From contig NZ_KK366007.1 of assembly GCF_000686725.1 (NCBI RefSeq), positions 478,323 to 542,322 on the forward strand: a stretch of DNA of 64,000 nucleotides, read 5' to 3'. Positions 45,901 through 54,794 of this stretch are shown here, one piece after another (position 1 is the stretch's first letter; each line of letters starts with the position of its first letter). The notes under the pieces were generated by a model. The model was not told the origin of the DNA. It was given only the letters and a program-made list of their open reading frames with translations, and did not search any database. This DNA is from Clostridium akagii DSM 12554. GTDB taxonomy: Bacteria > Bacillota > Clostridia > Clostridiales > Clostridiaceae. A program made the position numbers and the translations under genes.

Positions 45901-47753
45901 GGGGCTGTCGCATTAGCATAAAAAATATGCTGACGCGGCAGCGTTTTTTTGACATTTTATAAAAAATTTTATGCTAATTTAAGGTTAAAGAATTCCTATA
46001 ACTAAAAAATTGGGCATTTAATAAGCCTTCGCTATTAAGGCTTTTTTTGATTTAAAGATTTTTAAGATTTTAAATCTGACTGGATTTTATTATGTAGCTT
46101 ATTTATATTATGTGCCATGGCTAACATAATACTTTCCACCAAAACGTTCTTTTTGCCTTTACTTAAATATCTACGAAATCCCATATCCTGTTTTATCTGT
46201 GCAAAAGAGCCTTCGGCTTGAATACTTCTATTCATTCTTAGCTTGTAGCCTTCTTCACTTACAATTCTTTCAAGATTCTCATTGCGAAGCATGGTGAACA
46301 GCTTTGAAGTTTCAAGATTTTTAACTCTGTCTTCTAATGATGTTTTGCAGTTATATCCTTTTATACATTTGATCTTGTACTGACAGTTACTGCAATCCTC
46401 AGAGGTATATATTGTTTTCTCACTAAGATAACCGGTCTTACTTTTTCTTGTTAATATTTTATTTACTGTTAGTCTCCGATTATTTTTACAAGTATAATAA
46501 TCACCAAATTGGTTATAATCCATATTTTGTATTTTGCTTAGATCCTGGTTATATTTCCTTGTCTTAGATATTTCGAAATTTGAAGGTTTAATATATGATA
46601 GCTGTCCATTCTCTTTAACATAAACATAATTTTCTTCACTTTCGTAACCAGCATCTGCAACAATTTTAAAATACTTAAAATACAATAAGTTCTCCATGCT
46701 TTTTATAAAGGGAATCAATGTTGTTGTGTCCGTAGGATGAGGACCAACAGTAAGCCATGCTATATATTCAGAATCTACTCCATGCTGAACGTTGTAGCCA
46801 GGTTTTAATTGACCATTTTTCATAGCATCTTCTTTCATTCTCATAAAGGTTGCATCATTATCAGTTTTTGAATAAATATTACGGCTACCGCAGGTGTGGA
46901 TTTTCTGAGTATATTCTTTTAATTTATTAAGAAATTCTTCAAGCTTTTCAATAGAACGTTGAATTGGAGTTTTTCGTTTACCGCATCCATGTACAAAGTT
47001 TATGTTTTCTTGAAGTTTCAAAGCGTAAAGTTTTTTACGAAGTTTTTTTACATGCTTTATTTTTACGCAATTTTCATATATAAGCTTTAATCCATATGTT
47101 TCTTCACATTTGGCTACAAAATCAGCTAATTTAGAAAGTAGTCTTCCAAGATTTTTTGTAACAGATTTTTTCCAAACAAAGGTATACTTATTTGAAGCTG
47201 CCTCTATTTTTGTACCATCAATGAATATAGCATCACTTGATATTTCTCCAATTTCATAAAGAAAATTTGTCATTTGAGCCATTATTGTTTCTGAACATTG
47301 AGCAAAATGAAGGCTACGAAATCTGGCAAATGTAGAATGATCTGGCACTGGAGAACCTTCTAAAAGATACATGAAGTTGACATCTCGCTTGCAGGATAGT
47401 TCCATTGATCTTGATGCATAGTTTTTATTCATGTAAGAGTAAAGTACAATTTTTAACATCTGACGTGGTGTTGCTTAATTCTCCCTTATACGGGAGTAAG
47501 CGAATACAAATCTGTTAAATCCATCTCCTCAATAAATTGACTTAGCAAATGCACCGAATTATTATGTGGAATCATGTACTCAATATTTAGTGGAAGTTTC
47601 AATTGATAATTTCCACGGTTTGAAGTATAATTTTTATGTAAATTAATGTGTTTGATCATATGTTAATTTTACCATAAATCTTTCACTCTTCCGAGTGGGA
47701 GATTTATTTTTATGCAAAAAACTGTCACACTGATTTTTTAGTGCGACAGCCCC
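45901..47753 (-). mobile_element. IS1182-family insertion sequence
   Basis: Terminal inverted repeats GGGGCTGTCGCATTA at 45901 and the complement of GGGGCTGTCGCACTA ending at 47753, about 1.85 kb apart, with a transposase gene on the minus strand. No clear target duplication was seen (CAT and ATT flank it). It interrupts the tail of repeat copy C, and the sequence expected to the right of the insertion is absent. Confidence 0.88.
46062..47659 (-). pseudogene. IS1182-family transposase, frameshifted near its start
   Basis: The long frame (465 codons from 47459) contains the DDE transposase core: FIDGTKIEA, KPGYNVQHGVD, VADAGYESEEN, and a cysteine cluster CSNCQYKIKC. The family's N-terminus (HNNSVHLLSQFIEEMDLTDLY) is found in another frame starting at ATG 47659. 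Joining them needs a one-base shift near 47500 and passing a TAA at 47475, where relatives have a glutamine. So the gene appears inactive unless frameshifting rescues it. Confidence 0.8.
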
Positions 47754-47951
47754 ATTCATTTTTTCAATTAACTGTTTGTTTTGTTAGAAACAAAGGATTT
47801 GTACAAATTATTATTTATAAATTATAAAGGGAGTCTAGACAAATAGTTTACTAACATATTTGTTTAGAAAATTGTGTATATAAACATAATGCATTTATTT
47901 AAATAGCATATTGAATTGAATTTCAGAATTTATATTTTTAGGTAGCCCAAA

Positions 47952-47990
47952 GGACGTAAATCGTTGATATAAAACAATTTATGTCTTTTT
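47952..47990 (+). terminator. Hairpin with T-run
   Basis: GACGTAAATCGTT and AACAATTTATGTC pair with two G-T pairs, followed by TTTTT. The rest of 47754-48067 shows nothing else. Confidence 0.5.
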
Positions 47991-48067
47991 AATGCTATCT
48001 ATAAGATTACTATTATGGATATTTTAGCAATCCTAATATTGACAAATATCAAGAGGTTAAGTATGAT

Positions 48068-48523
48068 ATGAAATGGCTTGTTTGGTTATACCCAAGAAAA
48101 TGGAGAATACGATATGAGGATGAATTTTTATATATTTTGGAGAGAAGGAAGATTTCTTTCAAGGAAGTAATTGACATATTTATTAATGCAATTGATGCAC
48201 AATTTTTAAATTTAGTGGAGGAGATTATAATTATGCTTAATAAATTAAATGAGATTATGCTTAAATCTGTTTTTACGCGTTCATTAATAATTGGATCTAT
48301 AATGATATTGGGAGCCGGATTTGGATATTGGATTAGTGGAATCACACCTTCATTATCTCAAATGTCACCAAAAACAGTTCTTGTAGTTGGAGTTGTTTTG
48401 GGACTTTGTATAGGATATATAATTGGGCAAACAAGAGGAATTATGCGTGTCATCAAAGTAACGCATAACAAAGATGTATTCCTACCTACTGGTAAATTAA
48501 AGTTTGAAAAAATAGAAAAATAG
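48068..48523 (+). CDS. Hypothetical two-TM protein with HAAS-like N-terminus
   Basis: 151 residues. The N-terminus WLVWLYPRKWRIRYEDEFLYILERRKISFKEVIDIF resembles the short helical module found before membrane parts in small Firmicutes proteins often paired with PadR regulators. Two membrane segments follow (about 80-100 and 112-132). No PadR gene is adjacent. Function unknown. Confidence 0.6.
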   Translation: MKWLVWLYPRKWRIRYEDEFLYILERRKISFKEVIDIFINAIDAQFLNLVEEIIIMLNKLNEIMLKSVFTRSLIIGSIMILGAGFGYWISGITPSLSQMSPKTVLVVGVVLGLCIGYIIGQTRGIMRVIKVTHNKDVFLPTGKLKFEKIEK

Positions 48524-48568
48524 AAAAATAGAAAAATAAAATATAAAAAATAAAAAATAAAAAATAAA
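48505..48568 (+). repeat. A-rich microsatellite
   Basis: Three ATAGAAAA units followed by several ATAAAAA units. It covers the end of the preceding gene and runs up to repeat copy D, and probably arose by slippage. Confidence 0.7.
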
Positions 48569-48571
48569 GTC

Positions 48572-48865
48572 AAAATAGCTACTGTTTAGATTGGTGAGGT
48601 GATCTACTTGCAGAGGCGTTAGGAAATCAAGAAGCCGTTATAAGAGCAGCAAAATATGGATTACCAGTGTTAAGCTATTGGGTTCTAGGCAAACCATTTC
48701 CGCAGAATTGGGCATTAATTAATAGTATGTTTAGAGTTAAGAAGGTTTAGATAAAAATTTAATATATATCAATTTTTATAGACATCAAATGATTTTTTGA
48801 TGTCTTATTTGTTTTATTAAAAGGTTATATCAAAATAATGATAATACAATATATAAAGTTATTGC
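48572..48865 (+). repeat. GH18 3'-end repeat, copy D (two internal deletions)
   Basis: Starts with the 30 bp leader shared with copy C (AGCTACTGTTTAGATTGG), jumps to TTGCAGAGGCGTTAGGAAAT, then after AAATATGGA jumps again to the segment encoding SYWVLGKPFPQNWALI. It keeps the GH18 stop and the terminator (48780-48805), and ends in ATACAATATATAAAGTTA, a tail also found in E and G. Confidence 0.9.
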
Positions 48866-48964
48866 ACAATTATAAAAAATGTTAATTAAATGAGGAAGAT
48901 GCATTAAGTCTTAAGGTAAATAAAAAAAGTAACGAACCATTAAACTCTATTTTAGCGGTAATGG

Positions 48965-49400
48965 AAATAATGTAGGGGGAAGATCGTGTTAATTTAGTCT
49001 ATAGTTTTATCCCCAAAAGTCAATTTAGTTGGCATAAAAGATACATGGATACAAGAAGTTAATGAGATCAAGGTTCTGGTAAATCAAAGTTTACTAGTAA
49101 TTGTCATAGGTTCGCTAATACTAGAAAAGAGGGAGGGGTGGCAATAGATTTTATAAAGAATTGTGAATTATCAGAGGATATAATAAACTCTTTGCCTAAA
49201 GAAGACACAATTGTATTGGATTATACCAAAGAGAAAGATATTCAAGGTTTTTCATTTAATGAATTTAAAATAGATAGCAAAATAAGTTCATTCGAGAGAC
49301 TTAGTTTATTGAGGTAAGACTTCAAGTTGAAATATATGTTCAACAAAGGCTCAAAAGGTAATACAAATGACTATTGTAAATGAGAATATGGACAATGTTC
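48965..49400 (+). pseudogene. Second remnant of the conjugation-type ATPase, with Walker A
   Basis: Starts with the same GGGGGAAGATCGTGTTA sequence as the remnant at 38932. A frame from about 49068 then gives DQGSGKSKFTSN (Walker A), TIVLDYTKEKD (Walker B-like) and LSLLR-stop-DFKLKYMFNKGSKGN, the last part matching 39370-39420. A frameshift near 49020 and a TAA at 49316 break it. It retains the piece the first remnant lacks. Confidence 0.72.
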
Positions 49401-49534
49401 TTTTAAAATTTAATGATGAGGGGCTTTAATACTTCAGTAAATATAAAACATAATAAGATTAAATGTAAAACATGATATAATTATGCTTAGATAGGTTTGC
49501 AATGGTGAAATATAATTGGAGGAGAATAAAATCT

Positions 49535-50167
49535 ATGAAAATTTTAACAGTTATCGGATTAACAGGACTTACTATCTCTATTATTTTAATAGCACAAAAA
49601 ATAATAAAAAATGATAAGTCTAAAATAAGTTTAAAGATAGCAATACCAATATTTACAGTATTTTTAGTTTTATTTGTTATTAGTATTGGTAATCTTCCAA
49701 CAGTGGTGAACTCTATACAAGCTAATAGAGTAGATGCAGAAGATTATAGTAAATTAGAGCAGTTAGTATCAAATGCTTTCCCAAATGGTCAAATTTCTAT
49801 TTCCGGAAATATTTTAACTATTACATTTGACGATGATCTATTGGGTGAAGGGCGTTGTATAGTAAGTATAGATATGTATGTACGAAGTGGACTTCAAAAA
49901 ATTTGTAAGCATATTGAATTTGAAAAATATCATACCGTTATTATAAAAGCCATGACAAAAATGCCCCAAAGAAGTGCTACTTATGCTAGAGAATTAGGAA
50001 TGTCTCTTACCTTTGATCAAACTGCACTAGTAAATATAGATAATTTTGACAATGTAAAAAATGATCAGCTTATACTTCTCCAAGGTAAACATAATACATA
50101 TATTAATCCAGATATAATGAAACGTTTAGATTCAGATGATATTAAAGAGTTATTTCCAAACAAGTAA
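49535..50167 (+). CDS. Hypothetical protein with two N-terminal membrane segments
   Basis: 210 residues: membrane segments at about 1-22 and 38-58, then a soluble domain (ISISGNILTITFDDDLLGEGRC...), probably outside the cell, ending DSDDIKELFPNK. GGAGGAG lies about 10 bases before the ATG at 49535; the upstream ATG at 49502 lacks a site. No family recognised. Confidence 0.65.
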   Translation: MKILTVIGLTGLTISIILIAQKIIKNDKSKISLKIAIPIFTVFLVLFVISIGNLPTVVNSIQANRVDAEDYSKLEQLVSNAFPNGQISISGNILTITFDDDLLGEGRCIVSIDMYVRSGLQKICKHIEFEKYHTVIIKAMTKMPQRSATYARELGMSLTFDQTALVNIDNFDNVKNDQLILLQGKHNTYINPDIMKRLDSDDIKELFPNK

Positions 50168-50175
50168 TATAAGAG

Positions 50176-50397
50176 TTATGAACCACTTTTAAGTTGATTT
50201 AATTTTTTCTGCTTATCCTCTAAAGATTCAACAAGTTCTTGTTTGGAAGCAATAGTACTTATACTGGCGCCAACAGAAGATATAAAATTACCCAATACAT
50301 TATTTTCAGATGCAGACTTATCTTCTGTAAGAACAATAGAAATTGCGGTTGCAAGAACAGCGAGATCATTAGGGATCAATGAATCAAGATATGACAT
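50176..50397 (-). CDS. Small conserved-type protein
   Basis: 73 residues: DLAVLATAISIVLTEDKSASENNVLGNFISSVGASISTIASKQELVESL, a pattern seen in short Firmicutes proteins of unknown function, with a charged tail. The ribosome-binding site (GAGATG) is weak. The overlapping plus-strand frame is a shadow: its codon pattern is poorer and it reads unnatural sequence. Confidence 0.55.
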   Translation of the reverse strand: MSYLDSLIPNDLAVLATAISIVLTEDKSASENNVLGNFISSVGASISTIASKQELVESLEDKQKKLNQLKSGS

Positions 50398-50614
50398 TGG
50401 AGTTCATCTCAAATTTTTTATATTATATTGTATTCAAATTATTTTGTGGTAGTTACAGTTTTAATGTTGGGAAGATGTATATGACTTTGAAGAATCGCCT
50501 TTAAAATCTATGTAAATACAACAAAAGAACGGTATAGAGTTTAAAAATTACTTAGGTATCACTATGCTAAATCCCAGTAATATCAATGTAGGATAAAATT
50601 CAATGGAGGTATAT

Positions 50615-51358
50615 ATGAGCGTTTATATAGGAATTATATTGCTAATTTTAGATGTTTGTATTTCTATAGTACTGTTTTTGGCAGGGGGATATATGTTATA
50701 TAATATTCTAAATAAATTATGGGGACGCAAAGAACAAATACTAATAGTACCACCGTTTTTTGTATTTAGATTTGCCTCATTTTTAGTGTTTCAGAATATT
50801 ATTATGATAATAAATAGCAAATACGATTTATTATTTGCTATTAGTGACATAAATATGCAAAATGTTGAGTTCTTACTAAATGTTTTAATAACTACTTTAA
50901 TAATTCAATCAGCTATAGTTTTATGTACGTATACACAGTTTTGTAAAGATACGATTTATAAGAGAAGCCTTCTGCATCTATTTAAACCAAAATCATTTTC
51001 ATATGAAGAAATAAGCGAGGTTAGAATTGATACCTTTAAAAGTGCAAGAGGTTTAATTTTTCTTAGATATTATCTAATATTTAACAATAGAAATAAAATA
51101 GATTTAAACATTATGGAACTTCACAAAGGGAAATTTGGCACTCGAAAAGTTACAAGTTTTAAAAACATTTTAGGTGTTGAAAAATACATATCAAGAAAAA
51201 TTCCACATTTTATATCCCAAGAAGCAATTTATGAATTAGCAAGAAATCATATATATTTAGAAGATAATATTTATAAAAAATTTCAACCGACTAAGATAAA
51301 CTATTTAAAATTGGCGAAGAGCATTTTATTAAAAATGCGTGAGAGGAAAATAAAATGA
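50615..51358 (+). CDS. Hypothetical membrane protein
   Basis: 247 residues with three or four membrane segments in the first 120 (LLILDVCISIVLFLAGGYML; FVFRFASFLVFQNIIMI; VLITTLIIQSAIVLCTY) and a cytoplasmic-looking C-terminal half with a PH-like strand pattern (FSYEEISEVRIDTFKSARG). GGAGG lies 6 bases before the ATG at 50615. Function unknown. Confidence 0.65.
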   Translation: MSVYIGIILLILDVCISIVLFLAGGYMLYNILNKLWGRKEQILIVPPFFVFRFASFLVFQNIIMIINSKYDLLFAISDINMQNVEFLLNVLITTLIIQSAIVLCTYTQFCKDTIYKRSLLHLFKPKSFSYEEISEVRIDTFKSARGLIFLRYYLIFNNRNKIDLNIMELHKGKFGTRKVTSFKNILGVEKYISRKIPHFISQEAIYELARNHIYLEDNIYKKFQPTKINYLKLAKSILLKMRERKIK

Positions 51359-51410
51359 AAGAAAAAAGTAGGCTATAATAAAGATTAAAATTAAAATTGC
51401 ATTTCCAGTT

Positions 51411-51557
51411 ATGGTTACCTGTATAGGGTGTCACCAATTATTTAATGGTTTAACTTTTAACTCGAAAAATAAATTCACAAAAATATTTTCAATTCCCTTT
51501 GGCATATTGTTTATTATATTTGGATTTTTTGGACTTATCGTTCCAAAAATGCTATAA
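51411..51557 (+). CDS. Possible small membrane protein or gene remnant
   Basis: 48 codons from ATG 51411, mostly hydrophobic, with IPFGILFIIFGFFGLIVPK at the end. The frame stays open for nine codons upstream, but no ribosome-binding site is visible. It may be the 3' end of a lost gene. Confidence 0.3.
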   Translation: MVTCIGCHQLFNGLTFNSKNKFTKIFSIPFGILFIIFGFFGLIVPKML

Positions 51558-51583
51558 TATTTTTATACAGTAGGAGGTGTTGG

Positions 51584-52162
51584 ATGGTGGGAAGAAATAT
51601 TAGCTTTAATAAGGAAAAATCCTTAAATGAAGCCATGTACCTATTTTGGAAAAAAGGTTATGATGCAACATGTATTTCAGATTTAATTAAAAGGATGGGT
51701 ATAAGTCGTTCAACGCTTTATGACAGTTTTGGTGATAAAAAACAACTTTTTAAGCTAGTTTTAGAAAATTATATGAAATATAATTTTAACAAGAAGGAAC
51801 TACTATTTAGTAGCAACAGCGTTAAGGAATCTCTTAAATCTTATTTTTATAAACATATAAGGGAACGATATTCTAATGATACACCAGAAAGTTGCATTAT
51901 TACTAATTCATCAATATTGATTGGTCATGTTGATTCATCTATAGAGGAAATGCTAATAAATGATTTTAATGAACTAGAAAAATCATTTAAACAAGTCATT
52001 AAAAAAGGTCAATGTAGCGGAGAAATTTCTGAGAAGAATGATTGTGAAATGATTGCTTACGCTTTGTTAAGTTTAAATCACAGTATTAATGTGATGTCAC
52101 AATTTAAAAAAGATAAAGATTTAGCTATTAAATTAGTGAATAAGACTATTGAGTGTCTATAG
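51584..52162 (+). CDS. TetR/AcrR family transcriptional regulator
   Basis: 192 residues. The N-terminal helix-turn-helix (YDATCISDLIKRMGISRSTLYDSFGDKKQLF) is typical; the ligand-binding half is helical. AGGAGG lies 6 bases before the ATG. It precedes a broken MFS transporter gene and probably once controlled it. Confidence 0.88.
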   Translation: MVGRNISFNKEKSLNEAMYLFWKKGYDATCISDLIKRMGISRSTLYDSFGDKKQLFKLVLENYMKYNFNKKELLFSSNSVKESLKSYFYKHIRERYSNDTPESCIITNSSILIGHVDSSIEEMLINDFNELEKSFKQVIKKGQCSGEISEKNDCEMIAYALLSLNHSINVMSQFKKDKDLAIKLVNKTIECL

Positions 52163-52176
52163 TCTTTTCTTTTTTG
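52142..52176 (+). terminator. Terminator overlapping the TetR stop codon
   Basis: AAGACTAT and ATAGTCTT arms around nine bases, followed by TTCTTTTTT. The stop codon lies within the 3' arm. Confidence 0.65.
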
Positions 52177-52208
52177 AACATTTAGGAACGAACGTACCAA
52201 AAGGAGGA

Positions 52209-52931
52209 CTAGTATTTATTTTCATTTGTCGTTCTCTTATTTATATTTCTGATGATGATAAAATTTTTACCGGATTTCGATGTTGAACCAAAAAAATAAC
52301 TTATTCTCAATTAATAAGCTCTATGATTACGATTCTTAAAAATACAACCCATTTAAAACAAAGAGCTTTTTATCATGCTTGCTTATTTGCAACATTTAGT
52401 CTTTACTGGACAGTAGTACCAATTTTACTTAGAACAAGTTTATTGTATTTTACTAATACTGAAATTGCATTATTTGGTTTTGTTTCAATTGCAGGTGTTT
52501 TATTTACTCCTACAATTGGAAAATTAGCAGATAAAAGTATGATTGACTCATTAACAACTATATCTATGTTATTAGTTGTTTTATCAGTTTTACTTTTACT
52601 GTTTGTAAAAAATCATTCTATATTAACAATCATTCTATTAATTATCTCTGGAATTATTTTGGATGTGGGTATTTCAGGTAATTTACTATTAGGTCAAAAA
52701 GTAATATATAGCTTAGATGTTTCTATTAGAAGTAGATTAAATGGTTTATATATGACTATTTTCTTCTTAGGAGGTGCGTTTGGTTCATTCATAGGAACCT
52801 ATAGTTACTATAAATTCAGTATTAACACTGCGTTAATGATTGGATTAGTCCTTCCACTAATCGCCTTAGTAGTTCATATTATTAATATCATTAAAAGTAG
52901 TAATTCTAATAAACAGTCATTAACAGGATAA
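52209..52931 (+). pseudogene. MFS transporter, N-terminal half lost and frameshifted
   Basis: Only the C-terminal half of a ~390-residue MFS drug-type exporter remains. From about 52212 one frame gives VVLLFIFLMMIKFLPDFDVEPKK; a one-base shift in the A-run near 52292 restores KITYSQLISSMITIL and six membrane segments to the end at 52931 (AFYHACLFATFSLYWT, IGKLADKSMID). Half of the transporter cannot work alone. Confidence 0.75.
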
Positions 52932-52999
52932 TGAACATTAGAAAAGAAAGTACATTAAGTATTGACTATAAATTTAGTTATTAAAGGAGGAATATTCAT

Positions 53000-53140
53000 A
53001 TGCTAGAAAATGGAAAAAATATTTGTGATTGTAAAAATGAAAAGTGTATAAGACACGGAAAGTGTAGTGAGTGCATTGAGTTCCATAGAAAATTAGAACA
53101 GCTACCTTATTGTAAAAAAACAAAGCTAGGTAATAAATAA
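53000..53140 (+). CDS. Small cysteine-rich protein
   Basis: 46 residues with six cysteines and two histidines: CDCKNEKCIRHGKCSEC, then EFH and PYC. The pattern suggests a metal-binding (zinc or Fe-S) mini-protein. AAAGGAGG lies 9 bases before the ATG. Similar short CxRHGxCxxC proteins are common in clostridia, of unknown function. It sits between the broken MFS gene and repeat copy E. Confidence 0.75.
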   Translation: MLENGKNICDCKNEKCIRHGKCSECIEFHRKLEQLPYCKKTKLGNK

Positions 53141-53148
53141 TTTTACTG

Positions 53149-53180
53149 CGTAATCTTCATATTAGACGAAGGAAACAAAG
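53149..53180 (+). repeat. Short cargo-edge repeat, copy 1
   Basis: CGTAATCTTCATATTAGACG followed by AAGGAAACAAAG. A similar stretch lies at 54594-54627. Each is found 35-75 bp before a GH18 repeat copy (E and F). Confidence 0.5.
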
Positions 53181-53209
53181 AACTAATTGTATGCCCAAAC
53201 TGTTGATAT

Positions 53210-53520
53210 GTAAGCTGTAGGGCCAATATTAAAGTATTAAATTATGAAGTATCAGTAATCACAAGTTATAAAATAATCATGGGAGTACCATATTAAGGAT
53301 ATGACTGGAAACTTCAATTCGTTCAGGGTGGACGATTTGCACAGAATTGGGTATTGCTCAATAGTATGTTTAGAGTTAAAAAGCTTTAGGTGAAAATTTA
53401 ATATATATTTAGTACTATAGACATCAAATAATTATTTGATGTCTTGTTTATTTTTTGAGAATATCATTCCAAAGTTTGTCAAATAATGCTAATATAATAT
53501 ATAAAGTTACAACGCAACAG
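53210..53520 (+). repeat. GH18 3'-end repeat, copy E (internal deletion)
   Basis: Starts at AGCTGTAGGGCCAATA, reads through the YKIIMGVPY segment with an in-frame TAA, then jumps from GGACGATTTGCACA to GAATTGGGTATTGCTC and runs to the GH18 stop, the terminator (53419-53444) and the tail AATATAATATATAAAGTTAC. Confidence 0.9.
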
Positions 53521-53587
53521 TAAATTAGTGTATAACGAATTAATAACTACAAAATATATTTTGTAGTATCAAAGGGAGGTATCAATA

Positions 53588-54541
53588 ATGAGAATAGTTT
53601 TTATGGGAACTCCTGATTTTGCAGTTCCCTCATTGAAGAAAATGATAGAGAAATATAACGTAAGTGCGATTGTAACACAACCTGATAAACCAAGTGGAAG
53701 AGGGAAAAAGGTAGCAATTTCACCAATCAAAGAGGTCGGACTATCGAATCAAATTCCGATTTTTCAGCCCGAAAAAATAAAAACAGACTTTGTAATTATT
53801 GATAAATTAAAAGAAATAAAACCTGATTTTATTATTGTTGTAGCATATGGTCAAATAATAACTAAGCATATACTTGAAATACCAAGACTCGGATGTATTT
53901 GTCTACATGCATCTCTTCTACCAATGTATAGGGGGTCGGCACCAATAAATTGGAGTTTAATAAATGGGGAAATAACAACTGGAAATACAACTATACTAAT
54001 GGATACTGGTATAGATACGGGTGATATGCTTATGAGAAGTGAGTTTGACATATCTGAATCTATGACAGCAGGAGAATTATACAACTTATTAAAAATAAAT
54101 GGTGCTGAACTGTTAGATGAAACAATAAATGGAATTATCACAGGTAAAATTTGTGGGGTAAAACAACAGAGTGATGGAAGTTCTTATGTACAGAAGTTAA
54201 ACAAACAAATGGCAAAGATTAATTGGAATGACAGTAGTATTAACATACATAATTTAATAAGAGGATTGAGTTCTTGGCCATATAAAAATATAAACTCATG
54301 GCCAACTGCTTATACCTATTATAAAGATATTCCAATTAAAATATTCAAATCCAAGTCATTAGATGCAAATATTATTAAACCACCTGGTTATATCATAGAT
54401 GCAAATAATGAAGGAATTACAGTCGCTACCAATAACGGTATTCTGATTATAGAAATATTACAGTTTCCAGGGGGGAAACCCCTTGAGGTAAAAGAATTTT
54501 TAAAAGGAAATAAAATAGAAAAAGGCATTGTATTATCATAA
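53588..54541 (+). CDS. fmt: Methionyl-tRNA formyltransferase (paralogue in accessory island)
   Basis: 317 residues, full length for Fmt. It carries MRIVFMGTPDFAVPSL, QPDKPSGRGKK, and the catalytic HASLLPMYRGSAPINW with LMDTGIDTGDML. Fmt formylates initiator Met-tRNA using 10-formyl-tetrahydrofolate. The gene normally sits beside def; here it is alone, between repeat copies E and F, so it is probably a second copy. AAGGGAGGT lies 6 bases before the ATG. All motifs look intact. Confidence 0.92.
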   Translation: MRIVFMGTPDFAVPSLKKMIEKYNVSAIVTQPDKPSGRGKKVAISPIKEVGLSNQIPIFQPEKIKTDFVIIDKLKEIKPDFIIVVAYGQIITKHILEIPRLGCICLHASLLPMYRGSAPINWSLINGEITTGNTTILMDTGIDTGDMLMRSEFDISESMTAGELYNLLKINGAELLDETINGIITGKICGVKQQSDGSSYVQKLNKQMAKINWNDSSINIHNLIRGLSSWPYKNINSWPTAYTYYKDIPIKIFKSKSLDANIIKPPGYIIDANNEGITVATNNGILIIEILQFPGGKPLEVKEFLKGNKIEKGIVLS

Positions 54542-54589
54542 TCATAAGTGATTAATAGTCTATATAGGACTAATAATCACTTATGATTA
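54540..54589 (+). terminator. Terminator of the fmt paralogue
   Basis: A 21 bp stem (AATCATAAGTGATTAATAGTC and near-perfect complement) with a short loop, starting on the stop codon. Confidence 0.75.
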
Positions 54590-54593
54590 TTGG

Positions 54594-54627
54594 TTCGTAA
54601 TATTCGTCTTAGACGAAGTCAACATAA
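54594..54627 (+). repeat. Short cargo-edge repeat, copy 2
   Basis: CGTAATATTCGTCTTAGACG followed by AAGTCAACATAAG, like 53149-53180. Confidence 0.5.
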
Positions 54628-54670
54628 GAACATTTTAAACGTGATATTTTTGTTTTGCCATCAATATTAA

Positions 54671-54727
54671 TATAAAATGATGGGAGTACAATTTGCAGAG
54701 GCAGTAGTAAATCAAGAAACCGTATAG
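54671..54727 (+). repeat. GH18 3'-end repeat, copy F (short fragment)
   Basis: AAAATGATGGGAGTAC joins directly to AATTTGCAGAGGCAGTAGT and AAATCAAGAAACCGTATA, i.e. two pieces of the GH18 gene with the 50 bp between them deleted. No terminator remains. It marks the boundary between fmt and the next cargo. Confidence 0.75.
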
Positions 54728-54794
54728 AAAAGGTTCTAAGATATAATAGAATTAGTGGAATACATAAAAGACTGCTTAAATTATGGAGGCAAGT

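Noticed and set aside
46020-46051. GCCTT..AAGGC hairpin at the left end of the IS as the transposase terminator
   Set aside because: The T-run is on the plus strand, the wrong side for the minus-strand transposase; its role is unclear.
50243-50452. A plus-strand 69-codon frame opposite the small gene at 50176
   Set aside because: The minus-strand reading gives a natural, conserved-looking protein; the plus reading does not and has no start signal.
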